A stretch of DNA of 64,000 nucleotides from Eucommia ulmoides (taxonomy: Eukaryota > Streptophyta > Magnoliopsida > Garryales > Eucommiaceae). The notes beneath the pieces are model-generated. The model was not told where the DNA came from, made no database searches, and saw only the letters and a program-made list of their open reading frames with translations. Below, in pieces: positions 23,150-34,663 of this stretch (the stretch's first letter is position 1; each line of letters starts with the position of its first letter). A program made the position numbers and the translations under genes. The stretch is from NCBI GenBank assembly GCA_016647705.1, contig CM028339.1:17316803-17380802 (forward strand), in the 5' to 3' direction.

Positions 23150-24694
23150 CATCAATGGCGTCGACCTGAGCTCCGTGGTTCAACAGTAGCTTCAAGTTTT
23201 CCATTCGACCCTTAAAGCAAGCTCGATGCAATGACGTCCAACCGTTCTGATCTCTACCGTTCAAATCTGCCCCTTCCGATATGCAACTCCTCAGTGCATG
23301 AACGTCGTCCACCCTCGCCGCCCTCTGTAACACGTCACCCAATTGAAGGGTGTTGAACAGCTGTGAATGACCTTTTTCAGCTGCAATGACGAAAGCTGTT
23401 TTGCCCTCTTTGGTTATGGAGTATTTCGAGTATACGGTTTGATTCAACAGGAACTCGACGGCTTCTCCGTGACCTTCGCTAGCGCTGTAATAGAGAGGAG
23501 TCCACCCTTTATTGTCGGCTATTTCGGAGTCAGCGCCTAGTGAAAAAAGAAATCGACGATCAGCTATGTATTTGGCGGTCTCTCTCTTATCTATTTCTCT
23601 CTTCATTTTGCCTTAACTTTCCATGTTCTCTTTACTCTCTCTCTTCTTCTGGGTATTTAAAAAAAAGATCCGAATTAAGCTTGATCAATATCCATGTACA
23701 TGGATTTCTCTCTCTACACGATTGCATGCCAACCCACATCTCTCTCCCATCCATACAAGTCTCCATACTCCCATGCAATGTTTCCACTATTGCCATGCAC
23801 TCACCTCCACGTCCTACTTCTCTAATTGCTTTGTTATTGATTTCCTCTCCAGTAGGAGAAATAAAAGTAATCTCTCTCTATTTACTTTTTCTCTCTACTA
23901 TCTCTCTATATCACTCTCATTCTGCGCTTTCTCTCTTTATTTTGCCTTATTTTTTTTTCATTTTCTCATTAGTTTCTCTTTTTTTCTAGGTATTCTCTAT
24001 ACCAAGTATCACGTTGTCCAAGCTCCACTACTCACGTTAACCATGCAGGACTTACTCTTTTGTCTTTTATGCACTACATCGATATTACCGGAACGAACCG
24101 CCAACGACATCACCGGATTCCCATCAGAGTCCCAGGAATTCACGTCAGCTCTAGCATCAATCAAAGCCGAAATGATGTAAGAGTTTTCTCTCCCGGTGGC
24201 CGATATCAACAGCGAATTGAGCCATGACTTATCGCAAAACGCAACAACTTTCAACAAAACAAACGCGATCTTGAGGGTTTTGGGAGAAGGGGAGAGAAGG
24301 AACTGGACTACATGGGGACCCACAAAGGATATAGGGACGACGGCGTCCTTGAAGATATAAGGACCAGGTCTCAAAAAAAGTCATCGGAGATCTTCCTGGT
24401 ACACGTTTCCAGTAGGCAACATGGACGATCGGATTAACATGGTGTCGAGAGGGGTAGAGAGGGGAGGGTGGTCAGCGGGCTGAGAAAGGTGGAGGGAGAA
24501 AGAAGAGGTAGAGAGAGGGGGATGATGGAGAAATGGTAGGGGAAGGAGAAGAGAGAGGAGTTGGTGGTGGAGAGAGAAACGGGGACGGACATGGTGTGCA
24601 TGAAGTTGGTAAGCTTGAAGGTTGCAGAGCATTTCTGGCCACTGGTGAAGAACAGATTCAATTCACTCACACCTGGCTTCACCAATCTGTCCAT
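23150..24694 (-). pseudogene. captured MSP-ankyrin (vapyrin-like) gene fragment
   Basis: The minus strand begins at 24694 with MDRLVKPGVSELNLFF and GQKCSATFKLTNFMHTMSV, the start of a major sperm protein (MSP/VAMP-associated) domain. It continues, after one frameshift near 24545 and a TGA near 24380, through PGPYIFKDAVVPISFVGPHV. Ankyrin repeats follow: SALIDARADVNSWDSDGNP..LAVRSGN (about 24080-24200), then, across about 470 bp of pyrimidine-rich sequence that looks like a retained intron, GWTPLYYSASEGHGEAVEFL and GWTSLHRACFKGRMENLKLL (23150-23600). MSP followed by ankyrins is the layout of vapyrin and its homologues. The copy lacks the later ankyrins and cannot encode a full protein. Any expression would start in the MULE terminus. 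Confidence 0.78.
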
Positions 24695-24835
24695 GGCATT
24701 TTTTGCTTGAAGAAACCAAATTGAGTTCTGGGTTTTGTTTTGAACAAGAAATTGGAGATGATGGCGGGGAGAGGGAAGGAGGGGAAGGGAGAGGGAGATG
24801 GTGGGGGAGAGAGAAGGAGAGAGAGGAAGGTGGCG

Positions 24836-24837
<2 letters not shown>

Positions 24838-24895
<58 letters not shown>

Positions 24896-24902
24896 GAGAG
24901 AG

Positions 24903-24976
<74 letters not shown>
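24838..24976. repeat. compound (GA)n-(TA)n microsatellite
   Basis: About 30 GA units (24838-24898) are followed by about 35 TA units (24905-24976), inside the Pack-MULE near its right TIR. Open frames across it (24703-25065) are Arg-Glu and Tyr-Ile repeats with no coding meaning. Confidence 0.97.
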
Positions 24977-24982
<6 letters not shown>

Positions 24983-25339
24983 TGATTAAAAAATTTAAAA
25001 AAATGTTAAAATACCATTTTATCCCTGAGATTCTGTTAGTTTTAACAGAATCTCTAACGGAATGACCAATTAAAGCCGTTTCGATACGTAAAGGGTTTGA
25101 AATGAAACGTCAAAACTTAAAGGGATCAGTTAGAAATGTATCAATAGTTAGAGGGTCTAAATTGTACTTTTTTCTTGTTTGCATGAGCATAACCGTCCCA
25201 CCATATCAACTAGCACTGATGGGGAGGAATGAATCTCATAAAATCTATCGCCAGACGAGCTGATGTTCCATGTTCTTCCTTCATTAATTAATTCACACAA
25301 CTTATTTTTCCTGAACGGTGTGAAGTTTGGTTTGTGTTG

Positions 25340-27137
25340 ATATTTATATAAAAAAAAAAGTTTACGAGATTATTAGAATTTTAATGTGGATATTGGAGAC
25401 GATTATTTTTAGTCGCACGGGGCAGTCCACGAAGAATTTGGGCTATCTATTGGTTAAGATGTTGGTTGTTGCAATATGTTGGTTTGAAATGTTAGATGAA
25501 ATTGATAAATGTTGGTTATGGGATATGACAATGGACTTAAACAGTCATTCCAAGTAAGAAAATTATTGAGGTCGTGGATATGTTGGAATTGAGATAGACC
25601 CAATCCAAGTGAGACTACCGTGATATTTAAAAAATATATTTATTGGTTATAAATATAAAGATATACTTATTGCTATTTTTATCAGAGTAGCACAACTGAA
25701 ACATTTGGAAATATAAGATTATTTGACAATTGGTTATCTGTGTTAGGTGTTACCGACCAAAGTACACCATGTTGAGTGGTGTTAAATAAAGAATGGGCGA
25801 TCGCAAATGCAGAAGTGACAATATATAGTATGGATTTTGTTGGTTATGCATTATGGGTAACTTTCGATTATGGAACCTTACACAGAAACCAATTGTTCTA
25901 GAGTCGAGTGTGACTATCTTGACCGTGTGATGTGAATTTGAATTATTACTATTTTGAACTAAATTTTGAGAACGAAATTTATTTAAGAGGGGTAGATTGT
26001 AAGACCTCAAAAATTTATATTTTATATAAGTTTAATATTTTTGAGTTTATTTTGTAAATATATGGTATAAATAAATATTTGATAATTTTTGGGGAGATAA
26101 GTGTAATTATTAGGTCTAATATGAATTACCTTATAATTATGGAGAGTTAAATGTAATTTTTAAATCTTAGAATATAAGTCACATGTTTGTGGCTATGAAT
26201 TAAAGGGAAAAAAAAAAAAAAAAAGAAAAAAAAAAATGATGACCACACATATATGTATAATATATATGTAGGTTGGACACGTGTAATAATAATAATAATC
26301 AACACTAATTCGAGAGGGAGGGAGATAAGGTTACTGGAGGTGATCAACATGCATATTAATAAGGTGAATTGATTTGAAAAGTTTTTTTGAGCGAAACATA
26401 ATATTTCGGTTTGAATTTCGGTTTCGAATTTCAGGTAGAATTTCTACTGCTTTAATATATGTATTTCATCTCTTATTATATTGTGTGGTTTATAGTATTA
26501 CTGTTATAATTGTTAGTTTTTATGAAGTATTTATGAGTACGTATTATGTGAAAGTTATGTGAAATACACGTTTATGTGTTTATTTGGGGTTTGATTGGAT
26601 ACACGTATTAGAGGGGTTGAAATTCTACTAAACGTTGGCTCACAACCCCACAGTTTTGATTACAAAGCCAGTGAGAATGAAATTGCAGTAGGAATTTTAT
26701 TTGAATTTATATGTAATTTGTAACAGTTGTATTTATTATTTATTGTTGTAAAATTAATGCGATAATTCGATAATTATAAAATTTAATTACATGTTTTGAG
26801 AAACAATTGTAGTAGAAAAAGATACATACCTGATTCATAAGTTTCTTAATCAAATATAAAATTAAATAATTTAGTGTACCATTATTCGATAATGTTCAAA
26901 GATACAATTAGTAATTATTCTATTTATTGTAATAGAACAATTGTATCTATTATTTATATTTATTTTTTTGTAATGGTATTTATTTTTTTTTTTATGTACT
27001 GAAATATTGGGTATAATTATCACCATAATTTGTAACATTTATCAGATTTTATAGAATAAAATATTAGTCATTTGGTTTTAGTATTAATTCTCCAAAGGGA
27101 GAAACCGTGTGGCGGTCCTGGAAAATCGGGTCGTTAC
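25340..27137 (+). mobile_element. 3' end and LTR of a chromovirus-like (Tekay/Del type) Gypsy element
   Basis: The LTR is 25998-27137: it begins TGTAAGACCTC and ends GGGTCGTTACA, complementary-style TG..CA termini typical of Tekay-like LTRs. Just before it lies AAGAGGGGTAGAT, a polypurine tract, preceded by TTTTGAGAACGAAATTTATT, which fits the end of the internal domain. Bases 25340-25985 are degenerate, with no clear pol motif. The element's 5' part is missing. The right edge abuts MULE transposase sequence at 27138, so it sits inside that gene. The LTR contains a poly-A run (about 26210-26236) and (TAA)n. Confidence 0.65.
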
Positions 27138-27620
27138 AAATAATCCCCAAACACATTATTTTGGACCTTTTCAACACCAAGCCACGTGCTGCAATACGAG
27201 ATCTTGAGACCATATTGCCTTTTGAAATTGTCAACAACACCAATGGGACGCGTTTTCGAGTTCTCACACACTTCATTAGTCAAGCAACTAGAAATAATCT
27301 CTGAACTCATTTGTTTGTTTTTGTTTGTGTGGAAAACAGCCCTACACGTGTGTTCATTTACCAAATTTCGGATGTAGAATATACCATTTTCAAGTGTCAC
27401 ATGTATGTGCACAAACCATAGCCATTTCTTTTCCTTTCTTAGTGCACATGCAGCTGTCACATGCACTTTTTCGTTTTTCGAGTAACAAAAATTGAACCCA
27501 ATCTCAATTGTACATTTTTTCAATATATTTCAAAACTCGCTTGTTCCGCCTTTGAATTTTTGTCCCTCTTCTTGGATACCATTAGTCAACGGGAATGACA
27601 ATAGTACCATGTCGTTACTA
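27138..27620 (-). pseudogene. N-terminal part of a MuDR-type transposase
   Basis: The minus frame 27134-27523 contains KKCTIEIGFNFCYSKNEK, VTAACALRKEKKWLWFVHI, NLVNEHTCR and the motif KRQYGLKISYCSTWLGVEK followed by VFGDY. This is the zinc-binding MuDR N-terminal domain and the linker found before the MULE catalytic core. The frame runs into the chromovirus LTR at 27137. It is the upstream half of the same gene as 22520-25330. Confidence 0.82.
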
Positions 27621-28129
27621 TGTTGTAGTATGTTGTCATAACTACCTATGCAATCAAGTTCATTTTTTCTATCGCCACTATTGTTTACTGAAAAGTAATG
27701 CTTGTTGATGCACCATTTGATCCGCTTGAATCATTCAGTCTTCTCTGGATGCATATCTCCAACAATTCAATCTTCATATGGGCTGTTAGCAACAACTTCT
27801 CATTGAAATTGTTTTGGTCGTTAAGCATGCAGTTAGGATGACCGTGTAATGCGTATGACAAATCAAATTTTGATTTAGCTATTTCTAGCCATTTTTTTTA
27901 CAATCTTATTACACAAAACACTAATGTTGTTGTTGTTTGCAATCCTTAACACTGTGGTCACTCCCTCGTACTTGCATAGACATATAATTGAAAAATGCTC
28001 TATGTTGACGTACTAAAAAACAACAGATCATGTTTTTTTTGTCATACCAACTAAATATTAATGATTGTTGAATGGAACATCAACATAATACACCGTTTGT
28101 GAAAATATGTAAAACATATAACAAAATAA

Positions 28130-28580
28130 CGTTTTCATGTTGAATGTAACACGCCCTATGTTTGTGTTTAACATATGTGAAAATGTGTAAAAATGTAACA
28201 ATATAATATTTTCCTATTGAATGTAACATGCCTTATGAATGTAACATCACTGTATGTGCAACATTATGTGAAATATGGAGAAATATAATAATGTAACGTG
28301 TTCATGTTGAAAGTAACGCGCACTATGTTGTGTGTCTATGTTACATTCTACATTGTGAAACTGTGTGAAATCAAATTTGTATTGTCTAAAAACACTACTA
28401 TATACGTCGATCTATATAAAAAAACACTATATCATTCATATATATATGTTGTGTGTGTATGTTGCATTCCACACCGTGAAAACTATGTAAATCGAACTTA
28501 TATCATCTAAAAACACTACTATATACATCGATTTGCATAAAAAAAACATTGTATCATCCATTTCATATATGCTATTCGTA
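28130..28580. repeat. GTAACAT motif cluster and two ~122-bp tandem units
   Basis: From 28130 to 28320 GAATGTAACA-type words recur at irregular spacing. From about 28325 a unit containing TCTAAAAACACTACTATATA repeats once at about 122-bp distance (about 28383 and 28506). No gene is seen from 27620 to 28888. Confidence 0.75.
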
Positions 28581-28888
28581 TACATATGTTCAATAACACA
28601 CATTTGATCGTCGAAAATCGAGAACTTTATGAACATTAACTACACTACTACTATCGAAACCCTAACTATGATATCAACAAATGGTTAAATTGCTATAATT
28701 GGCACAGATCAATGTGAATAGGTATTACCTACTATTACTCGACTCAGAATGATACATCAATTGTCTTTCCATTGCTGCGTCTGCTTTTCGACTCGGAATG
28801 ATACAGTTCGATCAATTTGTATGCGCCGACTATTTCTTGATTTTGAAATTTGAAATGGAATGTCGAATAGGAAACTTTGAATGATTCC

Positions 28889-29618
28889 ATATTTATAGTA
28901 TTTAAGGCTACGACCATGTGTAGCTAAACATATATTGTCTAGGGCTTAATTGACTTCATGTACACTTTGTTTATATAAAATCTATATTTCATTAATGGTT
29001 GTTCGTGTTTATCCGATTGTATTTGTCGTGATTCCATGTTTATATGCTTGTTTAGATATACTGAGAATACGAAGTTTGACCCTCGGGAGAGGTAACCCCA
29101 GATTTGGACTAGGGTTTAAACACAACGCGACGATCTAATAACCCGGGAGGGAGTTAGAAAGTGTGCAATCCGTGACGTTGGGGCAAGACTCATGTGACCA
29201 AGTGTCGTATTGATGGGGACTTCTTCATTGACGCCAAGTCACATATTCATTCACTTTACACTTGGGAGAGGTAATGAATGAGATTTCAATACAGAGATTG
29301 TCGGATAGGATAAATGTCATTAATGTAAACTAGATTGAAATGAACACGTTTAAGTAAACGAAGTTAATCCCTAGGTAATAATTTTCCATAAACGTCATAC
29401 CGCTATATTAGTATAATTAGATTAATTAACTTAGTATTAGTATTAATTAATTATAAACAATTTTTTATCGCCTAGATAAAGTTAGGTTATGATAATTGCA
29501 GTACTCGATGATAATCTCAACCAATTCATGTGGATATGACAATCTTTACTCTTCTCACTTTACTAAAATTTGACCCTTACACTTGCAGTGAAAGTAGCGA
29601 CGTATCTACGCGCTACTA
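28889..29618 (+). repeat. truncated Athila-type LTR (relic)
   Basis: This stretch aligns with the second half of the LTR at 52220-53650: ACCATGTGTAGCTAAACATA, GGGTTTAAACACAACGCGAC, GAGTGTGCAATCC-like text, and an end at GCGACG.ATCT.CGCGCTAC. The 5' half is missing. The right end coincides with the LTR end CTACTA, where a Tat-type LTR piece begins. Confidence 0.82.
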
Positions 29619-30164
29619 GCCCGTAAGGTTCAGGTCGGTGTGACCACTCGATGTCCAACCCGGTGCCCTGGTTAGCCCGCTAATCTTAATGACATGACCC
29701 ATGGGCTTCTCTACTAATTGGTAAAGGCCTAAGCCCATAACTCTAATCTTCTGCAGGCTCTCCACGCGTTGGATTAAGGCAGATAACCGAGGTTAAGCCC
29801 CTAATTTCTGAGATGCTAATGACATTCTCGCCTGTAAAATGAATGCTTTGACCAACCTTTCAAGAGGTTTCAAACAAAAGGCAACAACTTTATTTTATCC
29901 AAGTGAACTCATTTTGTTTTGCCCGAGCTCTTACTCTCACGTCAGAGGACACATGCCGGAAACACCTCGACAGGTCTTGTGTACAGGTACCAACCTGAAG
30001 GCTAGGCTAGACAACTCATCTCCAGCTTGGATAAGTACAGGATTAAGGTTCTGAAGGCTTGTACACTGCAAATCCGTCGAAGACATTCTCCAAATCATTA
30101 CCAACTCTCTACGTGTAGGTTGATTAGACCATACTGTTGGTGGAACCATTTTTCGACACCAACA
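29619..30164 (+). repeat. 3' part of the 5' LTR of Tat-like element E
   Basis: Identified by position: it ends ACACCAACA immediately before a Gypsy primer site and the E gag. The start of the LTR is not visible, because an Athila LTR relic abuts at 29618. Confidence 0.6.
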
Positions 30165-30167
30165 GCT

Positions 30168-30185
30168 TGGCGTCGTCTGTGGGAA
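30168..30185 (+). other. primer-binding site of element E
   Basis: TGGCGTCGTCTGTGGGAA is one base from TGGCGCCGTCTGTGGGAA, the site commonly found in plant Tat/Ogre-type Gypsy elements. From 30186 to 30717 there is leader sequence with no clear frame. Confidence 0.78.
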
Positions 30186-30717
30186 GTGCACAAAAAACTT
30201 TCTCAAATCATTGACTCCTATTACAGCTAAGACTTGATGATCACAAGGTCTGGTCATATTGTATGACCGAGAGATCAAAACACCGTGGTGAACAGTGACC
30301 CCATCAAAGAAGAGAATGCCCATCCTATGGGATAGGCCAGTTTGTTAATTTCGGCCTTAGGCGTCTTCGTAAGCTAAGCATCCAGGGCCGTTGGCTCATT
30401 AAGAATCAATAGTTTGGAGCACTGGCTTGGAGAATTCCAAAATTATTTCCAAGTCCTCATTTATCGCCTACTTTCGTCCCTCATGTAAGGGGGACTGGAT
30501 CTTCATATCGCAAGGGAAGGAGACCGACCTCAAGAGTTCGAAGATCAAGTAATTCACTCCTATGGACATATGCCTTAGTCTCGACCTCTGCGCCGCAACA
30601 GGGCAGTCAGGGATAAGGATCTAGACCCCCTGCTGCGTTGGGGACTTTTTTTAGCCATCTCGCACACGCCGATCTGAAGACAAACTAGGGTCGCCACCAG
30701 CTAGGGCCCCCAGTCAT

Positions 30718-31448
30718 ATGGCCCGAACTGAACACCAATCCCTCCAGACTCGGAAGGTGGATTCTCATTCTCCACAACAAGCCCGGAGGTACGAAGCCCG
30801 AGCCATCGCCAGCCAGGTTATAGTTTTACCAATGGGAGATGTGGCTATGGAGTATCGTATGGCCGAGATAGAGGTCGTACTCAACCAGATCCAACGCGTT
30901 GGAGGTATAGCTGGGTTGTATGCTGGGGTAAGATCTCCCTTTATTGATGAAATTGTGGGGGAGCTTGTGCCTTACAAATTTTCCAACCCTCTAGTAACCC
31001 AGTACGATGGGACCACCAACCCCGTGGATCATCTTTTTATATTTGTATCCTTTATGGATACGCACACAGCCTCAGTGGCAGTAAGATGTAAGTTCTTTCT
31101 CCCTCACTTTGACTGGCCCTGCCAGGACGTGGTTCAACGATCTTTCCTCTGCCTCAATATCAACATTTGTTCAGCTCAAACAACTCTTCTTTACCAAATT
31201 CAGCCGTTTTAAGCGTAGGCCCAAGATTGTGACCCACATCCTTGGCCTTAGGAAAGAGGTTAGTGAGAATTTGGGCGATTATGTGGATAGGTTTTGGAAG
31301 GAGTCTCTCTCTTGTGAAGGGGTCTCGGATGTTGTTACCCTAAATGCCTTCATTGATGGACTGAGGTACAAGAGGTTATCTTACGATCTATGCTCATAGC
31401 CAGCTCCGACCCTCCGAGATGCCTTAGACCATGGAACCAACTTCTATG
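30718..31448 (+). pseudogene. gag of Tat-like element E, first part
   Basis: The frame 30718-31108 includes YKFSNPLVTQYDGTTNPVDH. After a one-base insertion near 31108 the next frame continues TGPARTWFNDLSSASISTF, QLFFTKFSRFKRRPK and VDRFWKESLSCEGV. This is the retrotransposon gag core of Tat elements. A TAG at 31397 follows. The sequence then breaks at about 31449, where the reverse-oriented LTR of element B starts. The next gag segment (RNA-binding part) is 18 kb further on, at 49324. Confidence 0.83.
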
Positions 31449-32562
31449 AGGTCATTCACGAATACATGTTTGATTTAGTTTAGTTTACATTAATGGTATT
31501 CAATCTATCCGACAATCTAGGTATCGTAAACTCGCTCACTACCTCTCTCGAGTGTAAAGTAAGCGAATATGTACTCGTGTCAATACCGATATCCCTATCT
31601 AGCATCTAAATGAGTACATGAGTCTTAACCCAACCTTACAGATTGCACACGTTCTAATAATCTCCCGAAATATTAGAATGTCGCGTTGTATTTAACCCTA
31701 GTCCGAATCTGGGGTTACTCCTCCCGAGTGTCAAACCCCATATTCTCAGATCAACCATAATACCATACAAAGCATACTATGGATGTAATAAAATGGTAAA
31801 CACAATCGGATATAGATGAACATGCACGTTCATGAACTAATCAATCCCTAGATAACAACTACTTAGCCACACATGATCATAACCAAATAGTCATTGAAAC
31901 ATGAGAATAACATCAATACACAAAGTTTAGAAACAAAGAGGGAATGGAAAATATGTACAGTGGATGGTTTCACTTTCGCAAACATCGCACCGAGATCGTT
32001 TCCTCATTCTCTAATGAGCTTTCCTTTTGGTAGGTTTGATCTAGGGCTTCTATTAAGTGTAAAAACATCCAAGGCAAGGTGTGGAATAGGTGGATACTAA
32101 AAGATTTCAAAAATATCCTAAAAATATCTGAAAAGATCTATGCCAGTTGTTGCTTGATCGTTGCAGCGATGAGAAGCATCCCTGCAGCTATGGGAGGTTA
32201 GTAGGGCTTCTACCCTTTCATCGTTGCAGCGATGAAGGCTATCGCTGCAGCAGTGGTTGGGCAGAAGATCCACTAACCTTTGGTTACTGCAGCGATAAAG
32301 GTCATCGTTGCATTGATCAAGGGCCAGTGGCCTTGTGATGCTGGTGCTGCAGCGATGGGTTTCATCGCTACGCGGTGAGGCTGCAGGCTCTCTTTCTGGA
32401 TCTTTTTCAACGTTTCTCCACTGACGTCCTATAGATTTGCAACCATTTTTGCCCCTACACCTGATTTACATAAAAACGAATAAAAATGATTCAAAACATT
32501 ACAAGAATACTCGAAAACTACCAAATTCGGCTTGAAAATATATAGATAAATTCAACCTATCA
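31449..32562 (-). repeat. 3' LTR of element B, truncated
   Basis: It aligns with 48177-49323 from TTCACGAATACATGTTTG onward and ends AACCTATCA, followed by the complement of purine tract AAGTTTGGCGGTATT. A variable array of CATCGCTGCAGCGATG-type palindromes lies at 32150-32385. The outer 250 bp is missing at the left. Confidence 0.85.
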
Positions 32563-34274
32563 AATACCGCCAAACTTGGATTTTTTCTAGTCCTCGAGCA
32601 AAACACCCTTACACTAAAATAAACTATCACAACTAATTAATGAACTTAAATACTAAAAATAGAAAAACACAAACGAACTAAAAGTAACAACATGTGAGTT
32701 TTGAATTCAACTTATCAACCAAAAAGTTTTTCCCTTAACGACCCCCAATCATATCGAGTTTAAGAATAAAATGCACCGTGTGGTGTTCTAAAATTTCAAC
32801 ATTCAATATCGGTAAACGCCATTCTAGATCCATTCCAAGTGTGTGCGCGAAAACTCAATTATACAACCATCGAAAAACCAAATTGGATTATTCATCAACA
32901 AAGCTCATAACTTAAACCATAAAGGTATAGGATATCCATAAGCCTGATTGGGTTCCACTATCCACTAATGTAGGCTTAGAAATTCAAAAAGATCAAAAGT
33001 ATTTGGTTCGGTTTTTGTTACCTGGCCAAGGATATATAGGGGATATAAATCTGGTAAACGTTATTAATTTAGCAATACCCGAGGCACAGCGCTTGGCGCT
33101 CAATCACACTCGTACCCTCAAAGATCAATTTGAAACAACCTTGAACTAACATTTTAAAACATTGTACTTACTTGTCAAAATAAACAAAAAATAAAACTAT
33201 ATTTACATATGTTTTTTTTTTAACCACACCCCCAAACTTATTTGATTTGTACAATTTCACGGGTGTGGAAATATGAAAGAAAAATGACAAGTGAGTACTC
33301 GAATATTGAACCAATCAAAAGTTTGCCCAAAACCCAACCGCTTACTTCAAGTAGCATTTAAAAATGCTCACTTGATTTTAACTAAAATTGTGTCTTAGGT
33401 TTAGCGACAGAGGTTTGGAAAATGTTTTATTGGTCAGGGTATTTGTTACGTGTTCAAAATTGAAACGACTAACATGCTTCGACTGGTTAACGAGAGATAA
33501 AACATATAGTATGGAAGGCTTCAACGGCTCAAGCGATCACAATGAATGCCTAAATCATATCTCCTAAACAACCTTGCCTAGGATTTCGCTTCAAGTTTCC
33601 CCTAAAAATTCTCATGAATTTGCTACTGAATAATCGGTGTCAAATCAATTAGATAGTTAGTACATTGAGTCTACGTGCTCGTGTAAATTAGGATTCAAAA
33701 TTACTTTTACTAAATCAAAATGTCAAGCACAAAGAACACATATGAATGGGCATTACCCTTGACTTCGATAAACAACGAGGGGATAATTCTATCATCGGGT
33801 AATGGCCCAAAAGAACTACAAAACTCAGCACACAACTACTACTTCAAACATAAACACATTTATACTAATACTAAACAAACATGCATACATTACACTAAAT
33901 AACCACAACACAACAATTAACTACTAAACATGCACAAACAAAAATTACATTTTAACTTAAACTTCAAAACGTTTAACAACAATTAAAGTTAACTACATAA
34001 CCAACAAAATGTCTTCAAACTAGAAAAATATACAATACTTAAAGCATAAATAACAAAAAACATAAATATCCCAAAACATAACATAGGCATCCTACATACA
34101 AAACAACATAGACATCCCTTCCAAACTTAGATTGGTCAGTGTCCACAATGACTCATCAGCGATTCCAACAATAGGCATATAGCATGATGATGAAGAGGGT
34201 TGTGAACACGTACTTGGGAGGTGAGACATTAAAGTCTCACCTCCTACTGACCGTCATGAGAAATGTTGTCCCCA
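32563..34274 (-). other. 3' non-coding region of element B, with conserved hairpin
   Basis: No gene is seen. It aligns loosely with 35969-37560 of element C and 62135-63710 of element D (shared text around CGAGGCACAGCG and ATTCTAGATCCATT). Just downstream of ORF3, 34217-34244 forms a perfect hairpin: GGAGGTGAGAC, loop ATTAAA, GTCTCACCTCC. Confidence 0.75.
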
Positions 34275-34663
34275 TCACCATCGTTGTGGTTGTTGAAAAT
34301 GTGCTGGGAACGGGGACATCGCGAGGTAACCGCTCATATCATAGCCTGCCTGCATTCTGAAGTAATACAAAGCCCGATGCATCGTCTGATTGTACTGCTC
34401 TTGGTATACTCGGAATGCAATGTGTTTATTTTGAATCACTGCGGCGTCTAGCCGTAGGGCCTGTAGTTGCTCCTCCAGATACACCATTTGTTGGTAAAGG
34501 CTTTCCATAGTGATTTTTCCTTGGACAGGAGCCTCGAAACTTTGGGCCACAAACGGCCCTGCTTATTTTTCCTCTTGGGGATCAACCTCATTGCTCCAGA
34601 TTCATTTCATTGCCGAGAAATCATAAATCTTTTGGGGAGGCACAAGCTATCTCCATAGATTAC

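Larger units (their letters stand above)
22831..25174. mobile_element. Pack-MULE carrying a host gene copy
   Basis: Terminal inverted repeats of about 165 bp: left 22831-22995 (TATAATTTAGACCCTCTAAC ... AACAGAATTTCAGGG) and the complement of 25005-25174. The flanks are TTGTCTGCA (22822-22830) and TTGTTTGCA (25175-25183), a 9-bp target duplication with one mismatch. The interior holds a minus-strand MSP-ankyrin gene copy, microsatellites and no transposase. That is the definition of a Pack-MULE. The TIR sequence differs from the MULE at 6448-7991, so it belongs to another family. Confidence 0.88.
22520..25330 (-). pseudogene. C-terminal part of the MuDR transposase (SWIM zinc finger), split by a Pack-MULE
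   Basis: At 25184-25330 the minus strand gives WNISSSGDRFYEIHSSPS and then CSCRQ. After removing the insertion at 22831-25174 it continues at 22822 with WQIKGFPCVHGCAAIN, so the CxC...CxH SWIM finger of MULE transposases is completed exactly across the insertion. Downstream come HKYIEEYFRVNFYHETYSRG and a basic tail with PSRGE and GRHNRKTC, typical of the C-terminus of these proteins (ends near 22520). In-frame stops occur in the tail. The catalytic core between this part and 27138 is absent. Confidence 0.78.
17032..28880 (-). mobile_element. broken ULP1-carrying Mutator-like element (Kaonashi-type MULE)
   Basis: Two minus-strand genes define it: a MuDR-type transposase (27620 down to about 22520) and, downstream, a ULP1-like cysteine peptidase (about 20990 to 17041). 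MULEs with a ULP1-like domain are known in plants. The non-coding parts carry many copies of a TGTTACATTCAAC-like motif. No terminal inverted repeats were found. The left edge runs straight into the Copia relic at 17031, and the peptidase frame ends at that junction, so the element looks truncated. Nested inside are a chromovirus 3' end (25340-27137) and a Pack-MULE (22831-25174). Limits are approximate. Confidence 0.65.

Noticed and set aside
24703-25065. Open frames of about 80-120 codons across the GA/TA microsatellite.
   Set aside because: The product is Arg-Glu then Tyr-Ile dipeptide repeats, a direct consequence of the microsatellite.
29937-30323. 128-codon minus frame.
   Set aside because: It overlaps the LTR end and primer site of element E on the opposite strand and resembles nothing.
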